Assembly: GCF_001570865.1 (NCBI RefSeq)
Contig: NZ_BCSM01000005.1
Span: 80,335-144,334 of the forward strand
Reading direction: 5' to 3'
DNA: 64,000 nucleotides
From: Rothia kristinae NBRC 15354
GTDB taxonomy: Bacteria > Actinomycetota > Actinomycetes > Actinomycetales > Micrococcaceae
How positions within the stretch are numbered: the stretch's first letter is position 1; every line of letters begins with the position of its first letter. This document shows, piece after piece, positions 36,256-43,595 of the stretch. A program made the position numbers and the translations under genes. The notes under the pieces are model-generated. The model had not been told where the DNA came from, did no database searches, and saw only the letters and a list, made by a program, of their open reading frames with translations.

Positions 36256-37703
36256 GCGCGCCCCTTCCCGGCCGACGCCGCGTCATCGGATGGTGCCGCG
36301 CCCGACGCCGGTCCCGGCGTCGTGCGCGCGGCGTAGTACCGGCCCAGGAACTCGTCCCGGTAGGCGAAGTAGTCCCCCGAGGCGATGGTCTGCCGCGCGG
36401 TGTCGACCATCCGCACGATGAACCGCTCGTTGTGGATCGACGCCAGGGTCGCGGCCAGGCGCTCCTTGGCCTTGAACAGGTGGTGCAGGTACGCCCGGGT
36501 GTAGTGGGTGCAGGTGTAGCAGTCGCAGCCGTCCACGATCGGGGAGAAGTCCGTCTTGAACCGGGCGTTGCTGACGTTGAAGCGCCCATCCGGGGAGTAC
36601 ACCGCGGAGGTGCGGGCCACCCGGGTGGGGGAGACGCAGTCGAAGGTGTCCGCCCCGTTCTCGATGGCCACGAAGATGTCATCCGGCTCGGAGATGCCCA
36701 GCAGGTGCCGAGGCTTGGCCTCCGGCAGCTCCTCCGAGCACCACCGCACGATCGTGCCGAGGTTCTCCTTCTCCAGGGCCCCGCCCAGCCCGAAGCCGTT
36801 GAAGCCCATCGCGCCCAGGTCCCGGCAGGCCTTCCGGCGCAGGTCCTCGTACTGAGCGCCCTGGATCACCCCGAACAGCGCCTGATAGGGCTTCCCGGCC
36901 CGCTGCTCGGTGAGCCGCCGGTGCTCGGCCACGCAGCGCAGCGCCCAGAGGCGGGTCCGCTCCAGTGCCAGCTCCTGGTACCCCCGGGAGTTGTAGAGGG
37001 TGGTCAGCTCGTCGAAGGCGAACATGATGTCCGCGCCCAGCTGATGCTGCACCCGCATCGAGACCTCCGGGGTGAAGCGGTGCCGGTCCCCGTTCAGATG
37101 CGAGCGGAAGGTCACCCCGTCGTCGTCCACGTAGGCCATGCGCTCCTTGCCCGCGGCGACGTCGTCATCGCCCACCGGGCGCCCATCCGCGCCGACGGCG
37201 CCGGTCACGGTGCCCATGTCGATGACCTTCTTGAACCCCGAGCCCAGGGACATCACCTGGAAGCCGCCGGAATCGGTGAAGGTGGGGCCGGGCCAGTTCA
37301 TGAACGCGCCCAGCCCGCCCGCGGCGTCCAGGACCTCCGGGCCCGGCTGCAGGTACAGGTGGTAGGCGTTGGCCAGCAGCGCCTGCGCCCCCAGCTCGGC
37401 CATGGACTCCGGCAGCACCGCCTTGACGGTGGCCTGCGTGCCCACGGGGATGAACGCGGGGGTCGCGATGGATCCGTGCGGGGTGGTGATCACCCCGGTG
37501 CGTCCCAGGAACTGCCCGCCGTCGTTGCGCTCGCGGGCGCTGCGGGTGCCGCGGGCGTCGTCGGTCTCGGCCAGGCGGGCGCCGACGGCGAAGCCGAAGG
37601 CGGCGGTTCCGGACGGCGGGGCGGTGTTCTCTGCGGGTTCGGCGCCGGGGTTGCTGGCGGCGACGCCGGGGGTGGGACGCTGGGGGCTCTCTGCGGTCGG
37701 CAC
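36252..37703 (-). CDS. tgt: tRNA-guanine transglycosylase
   Basis: A 483-residue TIM-barrel enzyme that replaces guanine-34 in GUN-anticodon tRNAs by a 7-deazaguanine precursor (queuosine pathway). It has the catalytic base region TFTDSGGFQVMSLG, substrate loop GVIQGAQYEDLRRKA, the nucleophile Asp in TFDCVSPTRVART, and the zinc site CDCYTC followed by a His (AYLHHL). The start at 37703 is GTG. The first ~45 residues are low-complexity and probably disordered, and a later GTG is possible. An extra acidic insert (GDDDVAAGKE) precedes the second barrel half. No queuosine biosynthesis genes are nearby, so the precursor is probably salvaged or made elsewhere. Confidence 0.95.
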   Translation of the reverse strand: MPTAESPQRPTPGVAASNPGAEPAENTAPPSGTAAFGFAVGARLAETDDARGTRSARERNDGGQFLGRTGVITTPHGSIATPAFIPVGTQATVKAVLPESMAELGAQALLANAYHLYLQPGPEVLDAAGGLGAFMNWPGPTFTDSGGFQVMSLGSGFKKVIDMGTVTGAVGADGRPVGDDDVAAGKERMAYVDDDGVTFRSHLNGDRHRFTPEVSMRVQHQLGADIMFAFDELTTLYNSRGYQELALERTRLWALRCVAEHRRLTEQRAGKPYQALFGVIQGAQYEDLRRKACRDLGAMGFNGFGLGGALEKENLGTIVRWCSEELPEAKPRHLLGISEPDDIFVAIENGADTFDCVSPTRVARTSAVYSPDGRFNVSNARFKTDFSPIVDGCDCYTCTHYTRAYLHHLFKAKERLAATLASIHNERFIVRMVDTARQTIASGDYFAYRDEFLGRYYAARTTPGPASGAAPSDDAASAGKGRA

Positions 37704-37795
37704 CCGTCCATCCTACGGGGTGGGGTGTCCGGCGCTGCGGGTCCGGGGGGCGCGGGTCAAGGGCGGGGTGCCGGGGGTCTTTCCTCCGACCCCGC

Positions 37796-37839
37796 ATTGC
37801 ACTAGGGTTCCGGATACGCAGGATTGCACAAGGGTTCCG
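37796..37839 (+). promoter_or_regulatory. Direct repeats upstream of the HTH-nucleotidyltransferase operon
   Basis: Two near-identical 17-mers, ATTGCACTAGGGTTCCG (37796-37812) and ATTGCACAAGGGTTCCG (37823-37839), have starts 27 bp apart. A weaker CAGGGCTTCCG follows at 37844. They lie 33-76 bp before the HTH gene and are likely binding sites for its product (autoregulation), although tgt diverges from the same interval. Confidence 0.6.
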
Positions 37840-37871
37840 CCAACAGGGCTTCCGGAAGGGGGTGGGGCGCG

Positions 37872-38588
37872 ATGGCGCAGCGGGAGCAGACGGCGCAGCC
37901 TCGGCGCGGCGCGGGGGCACCGGCAGGAGAGGTCGACCGGGAGACCCTCAGCGTGCGGGAGGCCGCCGAGCACCTGGGCGTGAGTCAGCGCCGAGCGCGG
38001 ACGCTGATCGCCGAAGGCCGGCTGGCCGCGCAGAAGCTCGGCGGGCGGTGGGAGATCAGCAGGAGTGCGGTGCAGAACCGAGTTGCTGACGGCGCCTTCC
38101 CGGTGCGGCCGATGTCGCCGAGGTCCTTCGACATGCTGTTGGAGCGCCTGCGCAGCATGGTGGACACGGCTCAGGAAGGACGGCTGCGAGCCGATGCCGT
38201 CGAACGGCTTCGTGTGGAGCGTCGGCTGCAGCAGCTGCGATCTGCCGCCGAGCCCGCCCGATTGCTTCGCGCCTGGTCCCGCGGCCTGTGGCCGAAACCG
38301 GAGATCCGGTGGGTTGCCCCGGATCCGGACCTGTTGGACCGGCTCCCGTTGACCGGGGTGAGCCACCCCGGTATCCGCATGTCCGTGCCCGGTGAACTGG
38401 AAGTGCAGATGCGGAAGATTCCCACCGAATGGTCGAGGGAGCGCATGGCGGAAACCCCGGTGAAGCTGGTGATCCATCGCCGGGACGCTGCTCCTGACCT
38501 GATGACCGCTCTGGTGGATCTGGCGCATCGACCCGGCGTCCGTGAGGACCGGAGGGTCGCAGAAGTGGTGCGGAACGGGGCATCATGA
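37872..38588 (+). CDS. HTH (excisionase-type) regulator/antitoxin-like protein
   Basis: A 238-residue protein. Residues ~24-72 form a MerR/excisionase-type helix-turn-helix (LSVREAAEHLGVSQRRARTL, AEGRLAAQKLGGRWEISRSA). The remaining 165 residues are helical plus a mixed domain (FDMLLERLRSMVDTAQEGRL, EIRWVAPDPDLLDRLPLTGV) that I do not recognise. The final TGA overlaps the ATG of the nucleotidyltransferase gene. A DNA-binding protein preceding a coupled nucleotidyltransferase is the arrangement of AbiE and MenAT toxin-antitoxin systems, so this is the presumed antitoxin. The 17-bp direct repeats upstream would be its operator. Sequence composition is less GC-rich than the flanking tgt and lhr genes. 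Confidence 0.7.
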   Translation: MAQREQTAQPRRGAGAPAGEVDRETLSVREAAEHLGVSQRRARTLIAEGRLAAQKLGGRWEISRSAVQNRVADGAFPVRPMSPRSFDMLLERLRSMVDTAQEGRLRADAVERLRVERRLQQLRSAAEPARLLRAWSRGLWPKPEIRWVAPDPDLLDRLPLTGVSHPGIRMSVPGELEVQMRKIPTEWSRERMAETPVKLVIHRRDAAPDLMTALVDLAHRPGVREDRRVAEVVRNGAS

Positions 38589-39319
38589 CCCCGAACATCG
38601 TGGTGAACGCGCCGTACCTGGTCGAACGCCAGCGCCGGGGCTGGTCCACGCTCTTCGCCCTGTACCGGGAGATGCCCTCCGGATGGACCGTCATCGGCGG
38701 GCAGATGGCCCAGCTGCATGCCTGGGAGCGTGGTGTCGCGCCCGCGCGGACCACGGAAGACATCGATGCCGGTCTGGGCTATCGGGAGGTCCCGGAGATC
38801 GGAGTGACCGCCAGCCGGTTTCTGCAGGACGCAGGGTACCGTCCGGTGCTCACCAACCCGGACGGGCCGCAGGTCCGGTGGCGCAGAGACGATACGGAGA
38901 TCGATCTGCTGATCCCCGTCAATGCCGGCAGATCCAAGCACGATGTCCTCGGCCGGCGCCTGCTGGAGGGGCACGGCATCCAGCAGGCCCTCGACCGGAG
39001 CGAAGCGATCACCTTGAGAATGGTGGACGGTGAGGAGGGGATGGTGCTGCGCCCTACGCTGTACAGCAGCCTGGTCGCCAAGTGCGCGGCTCTGTCCAAC
39101 ACCAGCGACAGCGAATGGGACAGGCACGTGGACGACATCCTGTTCCTGGCGCAGATGCTGGATCGGAAAGAAGTGGAGGTCGGGCAGATCCGTCCTCGAG
39201 ACCGGCAGCACTTCCTGCGAGCGAAGAATCGCCTGGAGAGCCAGCTTCGGGCGGGCTCACTGCACGACCCGGATGCGGTGAGGCGGATCAGCGCCCTCGC
39301 AGAAGGCGCCGTCCCTTAG
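38585..39319 (+). CDS. AbiEii/MenT-like nucleotidyltransferase (candidate toxin)
   Basis: A 244-residue protein with a polymerase-beta-type nucleotidyltransferase core. It has WTVIGGQMAQLHAWE (the hG-G motif), TTEDIDAGL (the D-x-D metal pair) and TEIDLLIPVN (third acidic residue), all intact. The C-terminal part is helical (ARTLY-like substrate lid; SNTSDSEWDRHVDDILFLAQML). In AbiEii and MenT proteins this core transfers nucleotides to tRNA or other targets and blocks translation until neutralised. Its ATG is embedded in the stop of the HTH partner. Toxin function and target are inferred from fold and gene order; a housekeeping nucleotidyltransferase is less likely. Confidence 0.72.
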   Translation: MTPNIVVNAPYLVERQRRGWSTLFALYREMPSGWTVIGGQMAQLHAWERGVAPARTTEDIDAGLGYREVPEIGVTASRFLQDAGYRPVLTNPDGPQVRWRRDDTEIDLLIPVNAGRSKHDVLGRRLLEGHGIQQALDRSEAITLRMVDGEEGMVLRPTLYSSLVAKCAALSNTSDSEWDRHVDDILFLAQMLDRKEVEVGQIRPRDRQHFLRAKNRLESQLRAGSLHDPDAVRRISALAEGAVP

Positions 39320-39327
39320 CTTCCGGA

Positions 39328-39873
39328 TCAGCACCGACCCCAGCCCATGTGCGCCAGGGCCCGGTGCACCAGGTCTCCGCCGCCGCCCTCGAACTCGGCC
39401 TGCACCTGCGCGTCCATCGCCTCCTCGGGCGTGAACCAGGTCAGTTGCAGCGCGTCCTGACGGGGCTCGCAGTCGCCCTGCACCGGGATCACGTAGCACA
39501 GGGCCACGCTGTGCTGGCGCTCATCGGTCAGCCCGGACTGTGAGGGGCTCGGGAAGTACTCCGCGACCGTGAACGGGGTCAGGGAGGCCGGCAGCTGCGG
39601 CATCGCCAGCGGCCCCAGGTCCTTCTCCAGGTGGCGCAGCAGGGCCGCGCGGATCGTCTCCCGGTAGTGCACCCGCCCGGAGACGAAGGAGCGCACCATC
39701 TCCCCGTCCTCGTTGGGCCGCAGCAGCAGCCCGACCTCCACGACGTTGCCCAACGGGTCCAGGACCACCGGGATCGCCTGGACGTAGACCATCGGCAGCT
39801 TCCGACGGGCGGCGGCCAGCTCCTCCTCGGTCAGCCAGCCGGGGACGGGATCCGGGGTGCGCACAGTGCTCAT
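39328..39873 (-). CDS. NUDIX-like protein (DUF4916), degenerate Nudix box
   Basis: A 181-residue protein with NUDIX fold features: VYVQAIPVVLDPLGNVVEVGLLLRP, SFVSGRVHYRETIRAALLRHLEKDLG, and C-terminal LQLTWFTPEEAMDAQV. The catalytic helix should read G-x5-E-x7-R-E-U-x-E-E-x-G-U; here the REUxEE core is RHLEKD, so metal-dependent pyrophosphohydrolase activity is uncertain. This matches the DUF4916 actinobacterial branch. No signal peptide. It stands alone, convergent with the nucleotidyltransferase gene and 86 bp downstream of the GH76 gene. Confidence 0.78.
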   Translation of the reverse strand: MSTVRTPDPVPGWLTEEELAAARRKLPMVYVQAIPVVLDPLGNVVEVGLLLRPNEDGEMVRSFVSGRVHYRETIRAALLRHLEKDLGPLAMPQLPASLTPFTVAEYFPSPSQSGLTDERQHSVALCYVIPVQGDCEPRQDALQLTWFTPEEAMDAQVQAEFEGGGGDLVHRALAHMGWGRC

Positions 39874-39959
39874 GCCTCGGTTCTATCGCACCGGGAGGGC
39901 CCGGGCCACCCCCGTCAGGCCCGGACCGGGAGGTTCGGCTACCCGCTGAACGCCGGATC

Positions 39960-41306
39960 TCAGCTCAGCCGGGCGGCGGCCTCCAGGATCGTCCAGGCCT
40001 GCACCTGCGAGGACAGCTGCACGGGAGCCCCGGCGGGCAGGGTCTGCGACGTCGGCCGGGAGGCGTCCGGGGAGAACACGGCCACCGGCGTGCCCCGCAC
40101 CTCGGTCACATCCACCCCGTCCTCGTTCAGCGGCAGGTCCGGGTCGAACTCCCGGCGCCCGGCCCACAGCAGCTCCGCGGTGGCCAGCACCAGATCCCGG
40201 GCGGTGGCCCGCGCGGTGGAGGCCAACCGGGTGTCCCGGGCCGCCTGGGTGAGGTACCGGGCGAGGATCCCCGCGAACAGCCCCGCATCCCCGGAGCCCC
40301 GCGTGTTGAGGATCCGCACCGGGGTGCCCTCCACCTCGAGGCTCGTGGTCATCTTCTCCGCGATCAGACCGATCAGCTCCTCCGCGTGCTCCAGGTCCGC
40401 CCCCGGGGTCTCCAGCAGGGCGCCGAGCACCGTGCCCTGGTTGTAGGAGTACAGGTTGCGCTCCACCCGGTGCTCCACGGTGCCGTCCTGCTGCGCCACC
40501 AGCTTGATGCCGTCCCAGTAGCCCTGGCCCTCGGCGAACAGCCGCTCGCGCAGCCAGTCCAGCAGCCGCTGGGAGGTCTGGGCCTGCCCCGCGTGGGCCA
40601 GGGCGATCGGCGCGGTGGCCGGGGTGTTCTTGAAGTCCAGCTTCTTGGACCAGAACGCGCCCCCGCCGGTCTCGGCCGTGATGGCCCGGCGCAGCTGCGG
40701 GTACAGCGTCCGGGCGGCGTCCTGGGCCGGGGCGCTGCCCTCGCCATCGACCTTCCGGCTCAGCGCATCCAGGCGGCGCACGGCCAGGGTCAGCCAGGCC
40801 ATGTCGTCGAAGAACGAGTTCACGTAGGTGCCGCCGTTGTGCCAGCGGATGCCGCGCAGCAGCCGACGCCCCCGCTGCAGCCACTCGCGGGCCAGCTCGG
40901 AGCGGTGCTCGCGGTGCGCGCGCAGCCCGGCGTCGACGATCGCGTCCAGCAGGTGCGTCTGCCACCAGTAGTTCCAGCCCAGCACCTTCGTCTTCAGCTC
41001 CTTCGGCGCGGGCGCTGCGGGCTCGCCGATCAGGGTCCCGGGGACCCCCAGCAGGCGGTGGGTGAACAGCTCGAGGACGGAGTGCGCGGCAAGCTCCGCC
41101 CGCTGGGAGGCCTCCTCGCGGGCAGAGGCGACGGAGCGCTCGCGGTGCCGGGCCGAGCGCGGGCCCTCCGACGCCGCTGATTCCCCGTCGGCTGCGGGGC
41201 CCCTGTGGGGTGCCGGTTCCCTGCCGGTCGCAGTGCGCGCGGCCCGGTCCTGCGGGGCGCCGGCGCTTCGGTTCTGCGGCGCGCGGGGGTCGGAGTTCTC
41301 GGCCAC
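39960..41306 (-). CDS. Glycoside hydrolase family 76-like protein
   Basis: A 448-residue (alpha/alpha)6-barrel protein of the GH76 alpha-1,6-mannanase family. The landmarks are LGWNYWWQTHLLDAIVDAG, NSFFDDMAWLTLAVRRLD (the adjacent Asp pair that acts in catalysis), GGGAFWSKKLDFKNTPA and YSYNQGTVLGALLE. No signal peptide is seen; the first ~60 residues are charged and low-complexity. It would therefore act inside the cell unless exported by another route, which is unusual for a cell-wall mannan hydrolase. The GTG at 41306 is chosen because AAGGAGG lies directly upstream; a GTG at 41321 would place that ribosome site inside the gene. It follows the pseudouridine synthase gene by 11 bp. Confidence 0.83.
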   Translation of the reverse strand: MAENSDPRAPQNRSAGAPQDRAARTATGREPAPHRGPAADGESAASEGPRSARHRERSVASAREEASQRAELAAHSVLELFTHRLLGVPGTLIGEPAAPAPKELKTKVLGWNYWWQTHLLDAIVDAGLRAHREHRSELAREWLQRGRRLLRGIRWHNGGTYVNSFFDDMAWLTLAVRRLDALSRKVDGEGSAPAQDAARTLYPQLRRAITAETGGGAFWSKKLDFKNTPATAPIALAHAGQAQTSQRLLDWLRERLFAEGQGYWDGIKLVAQQDGTVEHRVERNLYSYNQGTVLGALLETPGADLEHAEELIGLIAEKMTTSLEVEGTPVRILNTRGSGDAGLFAGILARYLTQAARDTRLASTARATARDLVLATAELLWAGRREFDPDLPLNEDGVDVTEVRGTPVAVFSPDASRPTSQTLPAGAPVQLSSQVQAWTILEAAARLS

Positions 41307-41317
41307 GGCGGCCTCCT

Positions 41318-42307
41318 TCACGGGTCGGGTGCCTCCAGCCTACGGCGGGAGCGCAGGGTCAGGGGCGCGCCGGTCACCGGATGCCGCACCCGCAGCTGAC
41401 GGGCCAGCAGTGCCAGCGGGACCTCCGGGGTTCCGGCGACGTCGGTCGGTGCGGGTCCGTAGAGGGGGTCGCCGAGGATCGGGCGCCCGAGCCCGGCCAG
41501 GTGCACCCGGATCTGGTGGGTGCGTCCGGTCAGCGGCCGCGCCTCGTAGAGCCCGAGGTCGCCGTCGCGGGCGGCGAGCAGGCGCACCTCCGTCACGGAG
41601 TTGGCGGCACCGGGAATGCTGAGCACCCGCAGGGAGCCCTCCGGCTTGACCAGCCGGGAGCGCACCCGCAGGGGCGGATCGGGGGCAGCCGGCATCGCCA
41701 CCGGGTCCTCCGACATGCCCTCCGCCGGCTGGGGCCTGAGCGGAGCCAGCAGCTCGTAGACCTTCTGCGCCTCCCGGGCCTCGAACTGGCGCTGCAGGGG
41801 CCCACGGGCCTCCCGGGTCTTGGCCAGCAGCAGCACCCCCGCGGTGAGCCGATCCAGCCGATGCACCGGGGAGATCAGCGCGGCCGCGGGGTCACCGTCG
41901 CGTTCCCCTTGGGCCCGCAGCAGGGTGACGACGGTCTGGCGCACGAAGCCGCCGCGTGGGGTCACGGCCAGCCCGTGGGGCTTGTCCACCGCCAGCACGT
42001 GCTCGTCCTCGTAGAGCACCGGCAGATCCGTGGGCACCGGAGGCTCGGAGGGTAGCGGACGGAAGACCCACACGTGCCCGCCGGGACGGTAGGAGGCGTC
42101 GGCGCCCAGGGGCTCGCCGTCGGGCCCGAAGACGGCCCCGCGGGCGAACAGAGCGGCGGTGTGCTCGACGTCGTGCGGCGGGAACCGGTGCGTGAGGTAC
42201 GCGGCGACGGTGTCGTGGTGCTCATCGTTGGGCAGCCGGATGCGGGTGGGGGAGACGCCCGCTCGTGGTGGAACCGGGCAGACGGGACGGGATCGGCGGG
42301 CCATCAC
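41318..42307 (-). CDS. RluA-family RNA pseudouridine synthase
   Basis: A 329-residue enzyme isomerising uridine to pseudouridine in rRNA or tRNA. It has the catalytic motif PVHRLDRLTAGVLLLAKT (Asp in HRLDR), preceded by VLYEDEHVLAVDKPHGL, and the C-terminal LTGRTHQIRVHLAGLGRPILGDPLYG. The N-terminal ~80 residues are a divergent S4-like region (VAAYLTHRFPPHDVEHTAALF). The initiating GTG at 42307 overlaps the esterase TGA; ATG 42304 is the alternative. It lies in an operon between the esterase and GH76 genes. Exact target uridine is not readable. Confidence 0.9.
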   Translation of the reverse strand: MMARRSRPVCPVPPRAGVSPTRIRLPNDEHHDTVAAYLTHRFPPHDVEHTAALFARGAVFGPDGEPLGADASYRPGGHVWVFRPLPSEPPVPTDLPVLYEDEHVLAVDKPHGLAVTPRGGFVRQTVVTLLRAQGERDGDPAAALISPVHRLDRLTAGVLLLAKTREARGPLQRQFEAREAQKVYELLAPLRPQPAEGMSEDPVAMPAAPDPPLRVRSRLVKPEGSLRVLSIPGAANSVTEVRLLAARDGDLGLYEARPLTGRTHQIRVHLAGLGRPILGDPLYGPAPTDVAGTPEVPLALLARQLRVRHPVTGAPLTLRSRRRLEAPDP

Positions 42308-43344
42308 CGGGTACCGCGGGGCCGCAGCCCGGCGTCGTCCAGGGTGGCCCGCAGGATCCCGGGCAGGTCATAGTCGGTGTGCTTGACCTCCGGCAGCTCA
42401 TGCCGGACGATCCCACGCCATCCGGCCCGGCGGTAGGCGCGGATCCCCTCGGCGGCTGCGGCCTGCGCGGACCACAGCGGTCCGGAGCCGTCGGGGGAGC
42501 CGTCGGCCTGCCCGATCCACCAGTGCAGGGGCAGGTGGGCGGCGGCCTCGGGCGGAGGCTGCGGGGTGGCGCGGGTGCCGCCCCCGGCGACCATGATGGC
42601 CCCGCCGCGCAGCCAGGCCGGGGCCCGGTGGGCGAGCAGGTCGAAGGTCAGGAACTCGGCGCCCCCGGAGTAGCCCATGACCCAGGTGCGGGCGGGATCG
42701 ACCGGGAGGCGACGTCGGGCCAGGCGCGCGGCGACCCGCAGCACCCGTCCGTTGGCCCGGGCCCGCACCCACCAGGTGAAGCCCTCCTTGGAGTAGCGGC
42801 GGTCCGGGGTGTCCACCGCGATCAGCACCAGGTTGCGGGCGTTGGTGATGGCCCCCAGGCGCAGCATGGTCGCGCCGGTGGGCTGATGCACCCGGGATTG
42901 GGCGGGCACCCAGTAGTCCCCGTCCAGGTAGACGACGACGCCGACCGGCCGATCCCAGCGGATGCCCCGGGCGTACACGTGGTAGCGCAGGGTGCGGCCC
43001 AGCGGCAGCCGGAAGGCGTGGTGCAGGTAAAGGCCGCGGGTGGGGCGGCGGGGATCGGCTGTGGTCTGCGGCGTGGCGATGCCCGTCGGGCCGGATGCCG
43101 GACTGCCCGACGGGCGGTCGCCTGACCCGCTGGAGGCCAGGGTGGCGCCGGTTGGATCGGCCGCGGATGCGTGATCGGCGGGGCTCGTGGGACCGGGTGC
43201 GGGCGCGGCGTTGGCCGGTGTGGGGCGCCGTCGGTCGATGTGCCGGGTCAGCGCGGCGCCGACGACGCGGGAGACCGCAGGGGCGAGGCGCTCGCGCAGG
43301 ACGCGCGCCGTCTCCCGGTGGATGCGCCGCAGCTGGTGGTCCAC
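42304..43344 (-). CDS. Alpha/beta-hydrolase of the esterase D/PHB-depolymerase type
   Basis: A 346-residue serine hydrolase. After a disordered Pro/Ala-rich segment (~45-105) the fold starts LRYHVYARGIRWDRPVGVVVYLDG. It contains the nucleophile elbow TWVMGYSGGAEF and ends with the catalytic histidine in LPEVKHTDYDLPG. LILIAVDTPDRRYS-like and TWWVRARANGR segments fit esterase-like proteins acting on acyl groups. No signal peptide; the start is GTG 43344. It is first in the operon with the pseudouridine synthase (GTGA overlap). Its upstream region holds repeat B1 and is shared with the divergent PLD-helicase. Confidence 0.78.
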   Translation of the reverse strand: MDHQLRRIHRETARVLRERLAPAVSRVVGAALTRHIDRRRPTPANAAPAPGPTSPADHASAADPTGATLASSGSGDRPSGSPASGPTGIATPQTTADPRRPTRGLYLHHAFRLPLGRTLRYHVYARGIRWDRPVGVVVYLDGDYWVPAQSRVHQPTGATMLRLGAITNARNLVLIAVDTPDRRYSKEGFTWWVRARANGRVLRVAARLARRRLPVDPARTWVMGYSGGAEFLTFDLLAHRAPAWLRGGAIMVAGGGTRATPQPPPEAAAHLPLHWWIGQADGSPDGSGPLWSAQAAAAEGIRAYRRAGWRGIVRHELPEVKHTDYDLPGILRATLDDAGLRPRGTR

Positions 43345-43433
43345 GTCGGCCCCTTCCGCGCTCGCCGATTCCGGTCGGCATCAGCCTAGCCCGCCCCGTC
43401 GGCCCCGGCTCACGGGCGGGATGCGCACGGCTC

Positions 43434-43494
43434 GCGGACCGGATCGTGCGAGATGCACCGGATCATCCGGCCCACGATGCACGATCCGGTCCGC
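43434..43494. repeat. Family B palindromic element, copy B1
   Basis: A 16-bp perfect inverted repeat, GCGGACCGGATCGTGC at 43434-43449 and its complement at 43479-43494, encloses the palindromic core CCGGATCATCCGG (43458-43470). It lies between the divergent esterase and PLD-helicase genes. A second copy with the same core follows the helicase at 46771-46856. Confidence 0.88.
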
Positions 43495-43595
43495 GCCCGC
43501 CGGCCACGGCACCCTCGTTTCCTGACACATGCGGATAGGCTGCGGGAAGATGCCGCCCGTCGATGCGGGAGCCACCTCCGAGGAAAGCGAGGACC

